A stretch of 64,000 nucleotides of DNA, taken from DATBGO01 sp963840095 (GTDB lineage Bacteria; Actinomycetota; Actinomycetes; Streptosporangiales; Streptosporangiaceae). The notes below the pieces were generated by a model. The model was given only the letters and a program-made list of their open reading frames with translations. It did no database searches and was not told the origin of the DNA. Below are positions 44,630 to 52,540 of this stretch, one piece after another. Position numbers and translations under genes: made by a program. The stretch lies in the NCBI GenBank assembly GCA_963840095.1, contig CAWIXN010000012.1:496001-560000 (forward strand). The letters are read 5' to 3'. How positions within the stretch are numbered: position 1 is the first letter of the stretch; every line of letters begins with the position of its first letter.

Positions 44630-45013
44630 CTACCGGCGCACCCCGCGGTGACCCACCCATGGCGGGCCGAGAGAACAGAACTGGGCGGCCGGTTGATAGG
44701 GCTCCAGCCAGGGCAGGTCTGTGAGCGGCGCGTCCAGCTCAGCTCCCGGCCCTGCGGGCGTTCCCATGTCCACGGCGAACTCCCGCCGTGACCGGTGCTT
44801 GGCGATGTCCAGCGCGGTGTTGGTGGCGATGGAGTACAGCCAGGAGCGGACCGACCCGCGTCCCTCGAAGCGGTCGATGCCTTTCCATGCCCGCAGCAGC
44901 GCTTCCTGCAGGGCGTCCTCCGCGTCGTGCACGGAGCCGAGCATCCGGTAGCAGTGGGCGCGCAGCTCGGACTGGTAAGCGGCAGCGAGTTCGCCGAACT
45001 CGTCCTCGAGCAT
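44630..45013 (-). pseudogene. ECF-type sigma factor, N-terminal part only
   Basis: The 127 residues cover the sigma-2 domain: LRAHCYRMLGSVHDAEDALQEALLRAWKGIDRFEGRGSVRSWLYSIATNTALD. The start of the linker (LPWLEPY) follows, as in the SigG/SigJ group with a C-terminal SnoaL domain. Then the frame ends in unrelated sequence. The sigma-4 domain needed for -35 recognition is missing. Its ATG overlaps the DUF899 stop (TGATG). Confidence 0.8.
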
Positions 45014-45735
45014 CAGTCGGTGAACGTCGGGTCGGCTCCGTGCAGCCGGGGAGCCCGGTCCTTGGGTTCCTCCCAGTCTTCTTGCCGCCCCAGCGCCGTC
45101 AGGTCCAGCAGTGAGTAGGTGCTGCCGAGGATGTCCGTGCCCCGCGCCCAGGCCGATTACGTGTGGAAGATCTGGCCGCCGTCGCGCAAGAAGCAGCTGA
45201 ACCCGGGTACCTCCGTGGAAGCCCTGTCCGCGAGCAGGTCGGGTTCGTCCCGGTAGTTGTACACGAATTGTTGCCTCTGGCTGTCCACGGTGGCCTGGAA
45301 GTCGTAGTTGAAGTCGCTGCCGTACGAGGAGTACCAGGGGACCGTCCAGCCCCTTACGGCCCGGTACTTCTCCAGCTTATCCAGCGGCGCACGCGACACC
45401 AGGACGAAAGTCGTGTCCCGGGACCGAAGGTGCGCCTGGCGCCCATCGGAGATCTCGTCGATCGCCGCAGTGCAGCCAGGGCAGGCCGCCTCCCAGTCGG
45501 GGCCGAACATTACGTGCTGGACGATCAGCTGCCGGCTGTCCCCGAACATGCCCGCGAGGGTCACCTTGCCGCCCGGTCCTTCCGACAGGTACTCCTCCTC
45601 GATCAGGACCATGGGCAGCCGCCGCCGTTCGGCATTAAGCGCGTCCCTTTCGCGGGTCGCTTGCTTCTCCAGGACCAGGAGCTGCTTCCGCGCTTCCAGC
45701 CACTGCTCGCGGGTCACGACGTCAGGGAAGGCCAT
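45013..45735 (-). pseudogene. DUF899 protein with an in-frame ochre stop
   Basis: From 45735 the frame encodes 192 residues of a DUF899 protein (FGPDWEAACPGCTAAIDEI, VLVSRAPLDKLEKYRAVRGW, GGQIFHT), then TAA at 45157-45159. The same frame continues SAWARGTDILGSTYSLLDLTALGRQEDW to a stop at 45013. In the paralogue at 40326 the residue at the stop is Tyr (FHTYSAYSRG), so TAC-to-TAA is the likely lesion. It is coupled to the truncated sigma gene. Confidence 0.85.
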
Positions 45736-45800
45736 TCCAACCTCCTATGCGTTCGGGTGTCTCACGGGATAGGACTGGGCTTCGCGCCCGGATTAATCGG

Positions 45801-47369
45801 TCAGCCCGCAGGATGACGGGCATTCGGTTCATCACCGATGCCGTAACCGCGCAGGAGTTCAGCGACGTCGGGGCTGGGCGGCTTGGGGTCATCGGGGGCC
45901 AGCGTGATGCCCTGGGTGGAGGCGCCGGCCTCGATCAAGGCCCGGATGGTGGCGATCCAGTCGGGACGCGGGCTGGTCACGGGGTGTTCCCCACTACCGA
46001 CGATGGCCCAGTCCAGCGGAGGTCCGTCCCAGCGGGTGTCGCGCGCCTCGATGTCGGCGCCGCGGTCGATCAGGAGCCTGGTGGTGCTGGCACTGCCGGA
46101 GTAGGCGGCGGCGTGCAGCACCGTGCGCCCGTCCTCGCCGCCGCGGGCGTCAATGGGGAAGCCGAGGTCGAGCATCAAGCTGACGGCCGCAGTGTTGTCG
46201 GCCTCAGCGGCCTGCACGATCGCCGCGGCCTGCTGGGAGCTGGTGAGCCGGCCGGGCAGCCCCGGGTCGCGCGTTAGCTGCTGCTGCACGTCGGCGTGGT
46301 CGGCCCGCACGCAGGCGGACAGGAACCGGTCGGCGTCGCCGGCATCGTCGCTGGCGCCGTAACGGCGCAGCAGCCCGGCCAGATCGGTCCGGCCCTGGCT
46401 GGTGGCCAGCTGGTACGGCGAGCGGCCATCCGGGCCGGGGATGCCCGGCTCGGCGCCATGGGCCAGCAGCAGGTCTACCAGCTCCGTGGCACAGTCGGCG
46501 CGGACGGCCGCATACACCACAGGAGATGGCGGGGCGTCGCCGGCGACGTACCGGCGGGGATCGGCCCCGGCCGCCAGCAGCAGCCGCACCCCTTCCAGGT
46601 AGTTGGTGCTGATCGGCGCGGCGAGGGCCCTCTGGGCGGTCCCGGCGACGTCCGTCGTGTGATCGAGCAGCAGCCGCAGGAGCTCGTGGTTATCGTCGCC
46701 GAACCCGGCCAGGTACAGGTCGTGGTCGTCGGGCACCGCGCCGCTCTCCAGCAGCAGCCGCGCAATTGACGGGTTGGCCGCGCCCGCCACCGCGCAGCGC
46801 AGCGGCGTCCAGTCACCGGGCCGGCCTCCCTTCCTGGCAGCGGGATCGGCCCCTGCGTCCAGGAGCAGCCGGGCCACGGCCAGCAGTCCGCCCGCCCGCG
46901 CCGGGTCGAGGCGATGCCATTGTGACGCACCGACCGCGTGCAGCGCGGTCCAGCCCGACCGGGCATCGGTCCGGTTCACCAGGCCGGGGTCACGCTCGAT
47001 CTCACGGCGCACCCGGCTGGTGTCACCGAGGATCACCGCGGTGGCGAAGTTGTAGTCGGCCAGCTCCGGGGTGGCGGCCAGCATCCGGGCCGCGCGGCCG
47101 GTCCAGTCACGAATGCTGGCCTCGCAGAACGCCTCAGCCTGCTGGGCCAGGTCCAGCGCGGCAGCCTCGACCGCCGACTTCAGCCTGGCCCAGCTCGCGA
47201 AACCGTACTCGCGGGCCACCGCCAGCTGCGCGGTGGTCAGCGTCAACCGGCCGGACACCGCCCGCATGCGGGCGGCCGCGCTAGTGTCACCCGCGTGCGC
47301 GGCGCAGAGCAAATCCTTGGCCTCGCCGCGCAGGCGGTCGAGGTTGGGCCGAGCCGGAAGAGTCGCCAT
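45801..47369 (-). CDS. Ankyrin-repeat protein
   Basis: The 522-residue protein has an N-terminal helical region (LDRLRGEAKDLLCAAHAGDTSAAARM) and then about eight ankyrin units, for example GWTALHAVGASQW, LLAVARLLLDAGADPAARKG, TELVDLLLAHGAEPG and GRTVLHAAAYSGSASTTRLLIDRGADIEARD. It is a protein-binding scaffold with no enzyme domain. The ATG at 47369 follows AAGGAGACGTC. Confidence 0.9.
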   Translation of the reverse strand: MATLPARPNLDRLRGEAKDLLCAAHAGDTSAAARMRAVSGRLTLTTAQLAVAREYGFASWARLKSAVEAAALDLAQQAEAFCEASIRDWTGRAARMLAATPELADYNFATAVILGDTSRVRREIERDPGLVNRTDARSGWTALHAVGASQWHRLDPARAGGLLAVARLLLDAGADPAARKGGRPGDWTPLRCAVAGAANPSIARLLLESGAVPDDHDLYLAGFGDDNHELLRLLLDHTTDVAGTAQRALAAPISTNYLEGVRLLLAAGADPRRYVAGDAPPSPVVYAAVRADCATELVDLLLAHGAEPGIPGPDGRSPYQLATSQGRTDLAGLLRRYGASDDAGDADRFLSACVRADHADVQQQLTRDPGLPGRLTSSQQAAAIVQAAEADNTAAVSLMLDLGFPIDARGGEDGRTVLHAAAYSGSASTTRLLIDRGADIEARDTRWDGPPLDWAIVGSGEHPVTSPRPDWIATIRALIEAGASTQGITLAPDDPKPPSPDVAELLRGYGIGDEPNARHPAG

Positions 47370-47987
47370 GACGTCTCCTTCACCGGCCTGCGATCCGCGT
47401 ACCAAGCCGACAAGGAGATCGCCACGATCCGTTTGCCTGAAAGCAGAGGTGGACTGCGTCCTGCCCGCGGACCCGGAGGCGCCCTCTCACGCCTGGCAAC
47501 AGCATAAGTCATCCGGGCCTAAGGCTGTTCAGATACAACAACCGCGACTGGTCATCCACCGGGGCTGTCGGTCACGACGGTGCGGCCGAGGAGTTCGTGG
47601 GCGATGCGGGTACAGTTGCAGTAATGCAGTAGTACTGTAATGCAGTAGTACAGTAATGCAGTAGAACTTCTTGACTGATTGGATGTCGCTTGACCTGATC
47701 CGATACTTCAGAAGATCATGGAACAGCGGGCCGTTCTGAGGGCATCGTCAGGGCGTGGGCGACGAGAGCAAGACGCGTGAGCGGGCCGCCCGGATAGACC
47801 GCGCGGCCAGACGGCATTCGAGTCGCGGAAGCGCTCGACACGGTAGAGCCGATCAGCAAGCGGGTGTTCGACGCCCTGGCCTCCCCGGTGAGCTCGGTAC
47901 CCGGCTCGGTGGTCCCGGGCCGGACCCGACAGGCCGAATCGGTAGAAATCTGCTCCATCGCGTCATGGGCCGGTCACGCCACTTCGG
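47370..47987. other. Gene-poor stretch with tandem 16-bp repeats
   Basis: On the minus strand 47,558-47,610 reads CTRIAHELLGRTVVTDSPGG before a stop, which looks like the end of a lost gene. The repeats at 47621-47667 follow. Between 47,670 and 47,987 no frame has family features. Confidence 0.4.
47621..47667. repeat. Three tandem 16-bp repeats (iteron-like)
   Basis: GTAATGCAGTAGTACT (47621-47636), GTAATGCAGTAGTACA (47637-47652) and GTAATGCAGTAGAAC (47653-47667) are head-to-tail copies. A partial copy (GTACAGTTGCA) precedes them. AT-rich direct repeats of this length commonly bind a regulator or replication initiator. The octamer AGTAGTAC also forms the operator of the Phd/VapC pair at 26665. 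Confidence 0.7.
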
Positions 47988-48587
47988 CTAGCAACTCCGC
48001 TGCAGGAACAGTGCCTTGATGGTCGATCCCCACTCGTGGGCGATCGCCGCGGGCCACCCGGATGCGGGCAGGGGAGCGTTAATCACGTAGATCTGTCCCC
48101 CGAAGCACCGCCCGACCCGCAGCCGGGCCGGGGTGTCTTGCGGGGCCGTGGAGACCAGGACCATCGAGTGCCAGTGATACCGCCTGGCCAGCTGGCCAGC
48201 GAACTCCGCCTCGCCGCGCGTGGTGGCCGGGTCGGGGTTGAAGCAGATCACCTTGACTCCGGGGATCTTCGACGCGCAGCCACTTAGGCCATGACCCGAC
48301 TGCGGCGAGCCCTGGGAGATCACGAGCATCGGCGCACGACGTGCCCACGCCAGTTTCAGGGCGGTGTCAAGACGGTCGCCTGGCCCGTCCAGCATGACGA
48401 TCGCGTCGACGCGGGCGGGCATTCCCTGCTGCGGCCAGACGAACCAGCGTGCCGTGGCGGTGCCGAGCCCGCCGAGCATGATGAGCAGGATGAGCAGCGC
48501 GACCACGATGTACCGGCGGCGGCTACGCTGGCGATTCTCTCGCTCAGCCGGCCTTGCTTTTTGGGCGACCAGGAATTTTGACACCAA
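47988..48587 (-). CDS. YdcF/SanA-like DUF218 membrane protein
   Basis: The 199-residue protein has an N-terminal basic stretch and one membrane helix (YIVVALLILLIMLGGLGTATARWFVW). A DUF218 domain follows, with VDAIVMLDGPGDRLDTALKLA, MLVISQGSP and TTRGEAEFAGQLARRYHWHSMVLVST. DUF218 proteins act in cell-envelope maintenance, with the domain outside the membrane. It appears complete. Confidence 0.85.
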   Translation of the reverse strand: MVSKFLVAQKARPAERENRQRSRRRYIVVALLILLIMLGGLGTATARWFVWPQQGMPARVDAIVMLDGPGDRLDTALKLAWARRAPMLVISQGSPQSGHGLSGCASKIPGVKVICFNPDPATTRGEAEFAGQLARRYHWHSMVLVSTAPQDTPARLRVGRCFGGQIYVINAPLPASGWPAAIAHEWGSTIKALFLQRSC

Positions 48588-48694
48588 GCGCCTTCAGTAA
48601 GCGGTAAGGGCGGCGGACAGCAACCGGCCAGGCAGCTGGTCTGCCGTAGCCCGGCCCGGCCCGGCTCGTCGCGGACGAGGGCGCGGGAAAGCGG

Positions 48695-48937
48695 TCATGA
48701 GCTCCCCTGGCCGGCCGGCTTCGGCGCCGGCCCCCACGGCGGGCCGCCGGATACCTCCGGCGGCGCGAGCGTGTCCCGCCAGTTCGCCAGGTCAGTCATC
48801 GGCCGGGACGCATGATCAGGCTCGGCGGGCTGGCCGATGGCACTGGCTGGGACGAGCAGAGCGGATGCCGCACCGGCTCGCGCTGACCGGGCATGGCGGC
48901 CACGTCTTGGGTGCTGGATGGCCGTAGCGTCTGCCAT
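48695..48937 (-). CDS. Small basic protein of the conjugation module
   Basis: The 80-residue product (MADATAIQHPRRGRHARSARAG ... MTDLANWRDTLAPPEVSGGPPWGPAPKPA) has a strong GGAAGGGGAGAC before the ATG. It is disordered-looking and Pro-rich at its end. It lies on the strand of the TraB-like module just downstream of it. The family is not recognised. Confidence 0.5.
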   Translation of the reverse strand: MADATAIQHPRRGRHARSARAGAASALLVPASAIGQPAEPDHASRPMTDLANWRDTLAPPEVSGGPPWGPAPKPAGQGSS

Positions 48938-49104
48938 GTCTCCCCTTCCCCCTGATCCGGGTTGCGGATCAAGGCCGCCGCCGGGCGGTCGGATCACCTG
49001 GCGGAGGCCGTCCCTGTGTGTTAGACGCCTGCGTGGGGTGAGAGGGTGACCGCGGCGTGAGCGCTATCACAACGACCGGGCACACCTAGGGCTGCGTGGG
49101 GTCG

Positions 49105-49599
49105 TCAAGGGGGCAATCGAGGAGATCGGGGGGCCAGGGCCGACGGCGCGAATGATGTGCTGCGAGCGCCCGGATGATCAGCCGCTGCCGCTCCGGAGCG
49201 GCTGGCCCCGCCACGGATGAATAGCGGGCGTCCTGGGAGGCGTTCCGGCGCCGGGAGCTGTTCCGGCGCTGGGAGGCGTTCTGGCACCGCCACGACGGCG
49301 TACTCCGCCGACACGGTCAGGTCGGCCTCGGGGAGGCCGGGTGCCTCGTCCTCCCAACGCCGCGCCCGGTGGCCGCGCCTCAACGCCGCCCAGGTGATGA
49401 CCACGAGCACGGCGACGGCGGCCAGGATGGCCGCGCCGATCGCGGCGGCCCGCAGGACCTCCCCGGTACCGCGCTGCACCGCCGGGCCATTCCTGATGGC
49501 ATGGTGCACCGCCAGAGCGGCGGCGGTCAGGCACGCGATCGCGGCGAGGCCGCGGCCCGCGCCGTGGCGTGCGCGGCGCTTAGGGAACCGACCGGGCAT
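49105..49599 (-). CDS. Two-helix membrane protein of the conjugation module
   Basis: The 164-residue protein has two membrane helices (GLAAIACLTAAALAVHHAI and AAAIGAAILAAVAVLVVITWAAL), then a charged tail with four Leu-Pro-Ala-Pro units (ERLPAPEQLPAPERLPGRP). AAGGAG precedes the ATG at 49599. It lies about 100 bp downstream of the TraB-like gene. It could form part of a membrane transfer apparatus, but this is inferred from position only. Confidence 0.6.
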   Translation of the reverse strand: MPGRFPKRRARHGAGRGLAAIACLTAAALAVHHAIRNGPAVQRGTGEVLRAAAIGAAILAAVAVLVVITWAALRRGHRARRWEDEAPGLPEADLTVSAEYAVVAVPERLPAPEQLPAPERLPGRPLFIRGGASRSGAAAADHPGARSTSFAPSALAPRSPRLPP

Positions 49600-49697
49600 C
49601 AGGGTCTCCTTGTCTTGCCACCTGCGTCGCCGGAATCGTCGCCCACCCGAGAAAGTGTCGCCGCCTGCTCCGCGCCAGCCCGCTCGCGCGCCGTCTC

Positions 49698-51647
49698 TCA
49701 GCCATGGCGGGCCGACTTCCACCGCCCGTACGTCGCCTTCACGACCCGGCCAGAGTCAAGTTCCTCAGCGAGCCATTCGTGGATGGTCGGCCGCACGACG
49801 CCCATCCCCTCGGCTTCCAGCCGCAGGCCCAGGACGTTCGGCGTCATACCCATCACCCCGGAGCTCTCCAGCAGCTCGAGCATCCGCGTGCGCGCCGGGT
49901 TCACCGCGGGCTGGTCCACGTTCCCGCCGAGCCCGGCCAGTTCCTCACCGGACACGATCTCGCTGAATCGGCGGTCATACTCGTCGCCCGGCGCACGGCC
50001 GCCATGCAGGACTGCGGCGCGAGCGAATCCCGGAATATGCCCGGCGCGCTCCATCGTCCACCGCAGCGCGTAGTCCTCGCCGAACGCAGCCGTCAGAACC
50101 GCGTCCGGTTCCGGGCGGCGGTCTCCCAGCTCGGCGGCGATCCGGTGGATCTCCGCGTTACCCGGGCCGGGATCCAGCCGATCGAACTTCGCCGGGGCGA
50201 CCTTCGCGTCTCCGTCGGAGACGATGCCCGATCCGGGATGCTTCAGCTTTGGCAGGATCCGTGCCACCGATGCATTATCGGGGATGATCATGCGAGCGTC
50301 GTTCTCACTGGCCACTCCCAGGCCGATCCGCAGCCGGCACTGCGACTTCAGGTCCCCGCCGCCGGTCATCGTGACGGTGCCGCGCTGCGTGGCGAGGATC
50401 GCGTCGATGGCCTCGGACCGGCCCAGCTGCACGATCTGCGTGCCCTTCCCGGCCAGGCGGGTGTTGCTGGTGCCCTGCTCGGGCGTCCGTGGGCCACCAT
50501 GTGCGCCGAAGATGACCGCCATCTCGTCTATGATCAGCACGATCGCGGGCATCGCCGCCGTCGGGGTGATCTTCTCCCCGCCGGCACCGGAGTGGGCACG
50601 GGCGTCGATGCCGCGCAGCAGCGCGTCGAGCATCCGCTCGGATTCCTCGCGGTTCGTGGCCACCCAGTCGATGACCGGGCGAGGGGTCCTGCCCTCCAGC
50701 CACGGCTGGATCCACGGCAGCGCCGCCCGGCCGCCCTTCTGGTCGATCATGAAGATGACCGTGTCCACGCAGCGCCCCAGCTGGGCGATGAGGACGTTGA
50801 TCAGATTCGACTTCCCGGCGCCGGTGAGGCCGATCAGCAGGACCTTCACCTCGCGGTAGAGGATCTCGCACACGGAACCGTCCTCGTAGGTGCCGATCCG
50901 GAATGGCCGGTTCACCGTGAGGTCGGACAGGTCGCCAGGGTAGGGCACCGTCTGGGCCAGGATGTCCCGCTCGGCGACGTGCATGAGGACCTCGCCAGCA
51001 TGGTCGCCGCGTTCGAACCGCACCGCCCCGTCGCGCAGCCGCGCCGCGGTCTCCAGCGCCTCGGTGAGCCGCTCCAGCCTTGAGAACGTCACCTTCCCGG
51101 TCGCTGGCAGGCGCAGCCGGTACGTGTGCCCAGCGCGGGTCTCTACGCTGCCGGCGAGAGCGACGCCGGGCGCCCCGATCCTGGCCAGCAGGCTGGGCCA
51201 CTTGCGCGCCTCGGCGGCCTTGCGGGCCGCCTCCGCGCGGCGGTTCGCCTCGGCGATGGCCCGCTCGTGGTGGCGGCGGGCCACCGGGTACAGAATGCCG
51301 AGGAACAGCGCGGGGCAGAGCAGCGCGAACGCCGCCGTTATTGTCCACGGGCTGGTCAGCTCGGCATAGATAACCCAGCCGCAGGCGACCGCGCCGCACG
51401 CCGCCGCGTACCCGGCGGCGACGCCGGTCCCGGTCACGGACGCCACGGCGATCACCGCCGCGAAGGCCGCCAGGGCGACGGCGGCCGCGACGCCCTCCCA
51501 GGGCAGCCGGGCGGCACTGCCCGCGGCCACCACGGCGTACAGGCCACCGGTGACGAGCGGCACAATTTCGGCGGCGCGCCGCCACGGATGAGGCTCAGTC
51601 TTGTTCCGGGCTTCCGTCACGTACGCTCTCCAGGTGGTGATGGTCAT
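49698..51647 (-). CDS. TraB-like FtsK/SpoIIIE conjugative DNA translocase
   Basis: The 649-residue protein has two or three N-terminal membrane helices (residues about 25-125). The motor domain has Walker A GLTGAGKSNLIN near residue 275 and Walker B IVLIIDEMAVIFG near residue 375. A C-terminal winged helix (RTRMLELLESSGVMGMTPNVLGLRLEAEGMG) follows. This matches TraB/TraSA, the single protein that moves double-stranded DNA between mycelial actinobacteria. It appears complete, unlike the copy at 11779. Confidence 0.92.
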   Translation of the reverse strand: MTITTWRAYVTEARNKTEPHPWRRAAEIVPLVTGGLYAVVAAGSAARLPWEGVAAAVALAAFAAVIAVASVTGTGVAAGYAAACGAVACGWVIYAELTSPWTITAAFALLCPALFLGILYPVARRHHERAIAEANRRAEAARKAAEARKWPSLLARIGAPGVALAGSVETRAGHTYRLRLPATGKVTFSRLERLTEALETAARLRDGAVRFERGDHAGEVLMHVAERDILAQTVPYPGDLSDLTVNRPFRIGTYEDGSVCEILYREVKVLLIGLTGAGKSNLINVLIAQLGRCVDTVIFMIDQKGGRAALPWIQPWLEGRTPRPVIDWVATNREESERMLDALLRGIDARAHSGAGGEKITPTAAMPAIVLIIDEMAVIFGAHGGPRTPEQGTSNTRLAGKGTQIVQLGRSEAIDAILATQRGTVTMTGGGDLKSQCRLRIGLGVASENDARMIIPDNASVARILPKLKHPGSGIVSDGDAKVAPAKFDRLDPGPGNAEIHRIAAELGDRRPEPDAVLTAAFGEDYALRWTMERAGHIPGFARAAVLHGGRAPGDEYDRRFSEIVSGEELAGLGGNVDQPAVNPARTRMLELLESSGVMGMTPNVLGLRLEAEGMGVVRPTIHEWLAEELDSGRVVKATYGRWKSARHG

Positions 51648-51985
51648 TGCCGTGAGTAATCCGTGAATTCCTCGCCGGGCCGGGGGTTCTCCAGCCTGTC
51701 GAGGTCGTCAGCGTGCGCGGCGCGGAAGATCCCGTTAGCTTCCGCCGCGTAGTCCTGCAGGCCGGCTGTCTGGGACGCCAGCTCCCTGAGGTGCTCCTGA
51801 ACGTCACCGTGGACTGGCAGCTCATCGCCGAACCGGTCGGCGATGCGGCTGAACGACCCGGCGAGGGACTCGAACAGCCGGGGCAGCCCGGCGAGGAACC
51901 CAGCGAGGTCGTCCATGTTTTCCGGCTCGAAGGACCCGATGTTGTCGTCAATGGCTTCCGTCGCTGCTTCTACCGCACTGCTCAC
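51644..51985 (-). CDS. 113-residue protein coupled to the TraB-like translocase
   Basis: The acidic helical product (VEAATEAIDDNIGSFEPENMDDLAGFLAGLPRLFESLAGSFSRIADRFGDEL) ends with RPGEEFTDYSRQ. The GTG start at 51985 has GGAGCAGG upstream. Its stop overlaps the translocase start. I recall similar proteins upstream of tra genes in Streptomyces integrative elements, so a role in transfer is likely. No known domain is assigned. Confidence 0.7.
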   Translation of the reverse strand: MSSAVEAATEAIDDNIGSFEPENMDDLAGFLAGLPRLFESLAGSFSRIADRFGDELPVHGDVQEHLRELASQTAGLQDYAAEANGIFRAAHADDLDRLENPRPGEEFTDYSRQ

Positions 51986-52540
51986 TCGCCTGCTCCTGCC
52001 TGGATTGTGGGCCAGATTCGGTGTGATGACCATCCCCAGGGAGCCGGTCGCTGGACCATCCGGTACGGGGACAGCTGCTCGGCTCTCCGTTCTACCTGTT
52101 CTATCTGTGACCTGACGCGAATGGCCTATACAGTTATCAGACCCTGATCGGCCGGGCAGCGCCAGCCATACACATGTCACCCCGCCGGCATTGCGCCGAA
52201 CTCAATTCGTGCCGGACGTTAAGCCGCGATTCGCCGGGTTGCCTGCAGCGCTCAGGTCAAATGAGACTCAGGCCGACATGTCATCCGCCGAGACGACTCG
52301 ACCCACCTGCGAGCCCGGAGCTAATGATGACCGGCGATGCCGAGCCGGTGCGGCAGATCGAAGGGGCGTTGTCCTGGCCTCAACCTCTCTCGACACCAGC
52401 GGGGCGATGACGCGCGACGGCCGGCGCAGCACGCCCGCCACTAGGCACGTCACGGCCGGGGCCACGCCGACCCGGCATGGCCCGATGCCGGGCACACGGT
52501 GCCTCAGCCAGCCGGCCTGGGGGCATCGGCGAGGGCAGGC
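51986..52540. other. Intergenic, no gene supported
   Basis: The region holds the upstream sequence of the 113-residue gene and the 3' flank of the GGDEF-EAL gene. Open frames here are antisense-like Arg/Pro/Ala strings without family features. Confidence 0.5.

Noticed and set aside
49704..51083. 459-codon plus-strand frame
   Set aside because: It is antisense to the TraB-like translocase.
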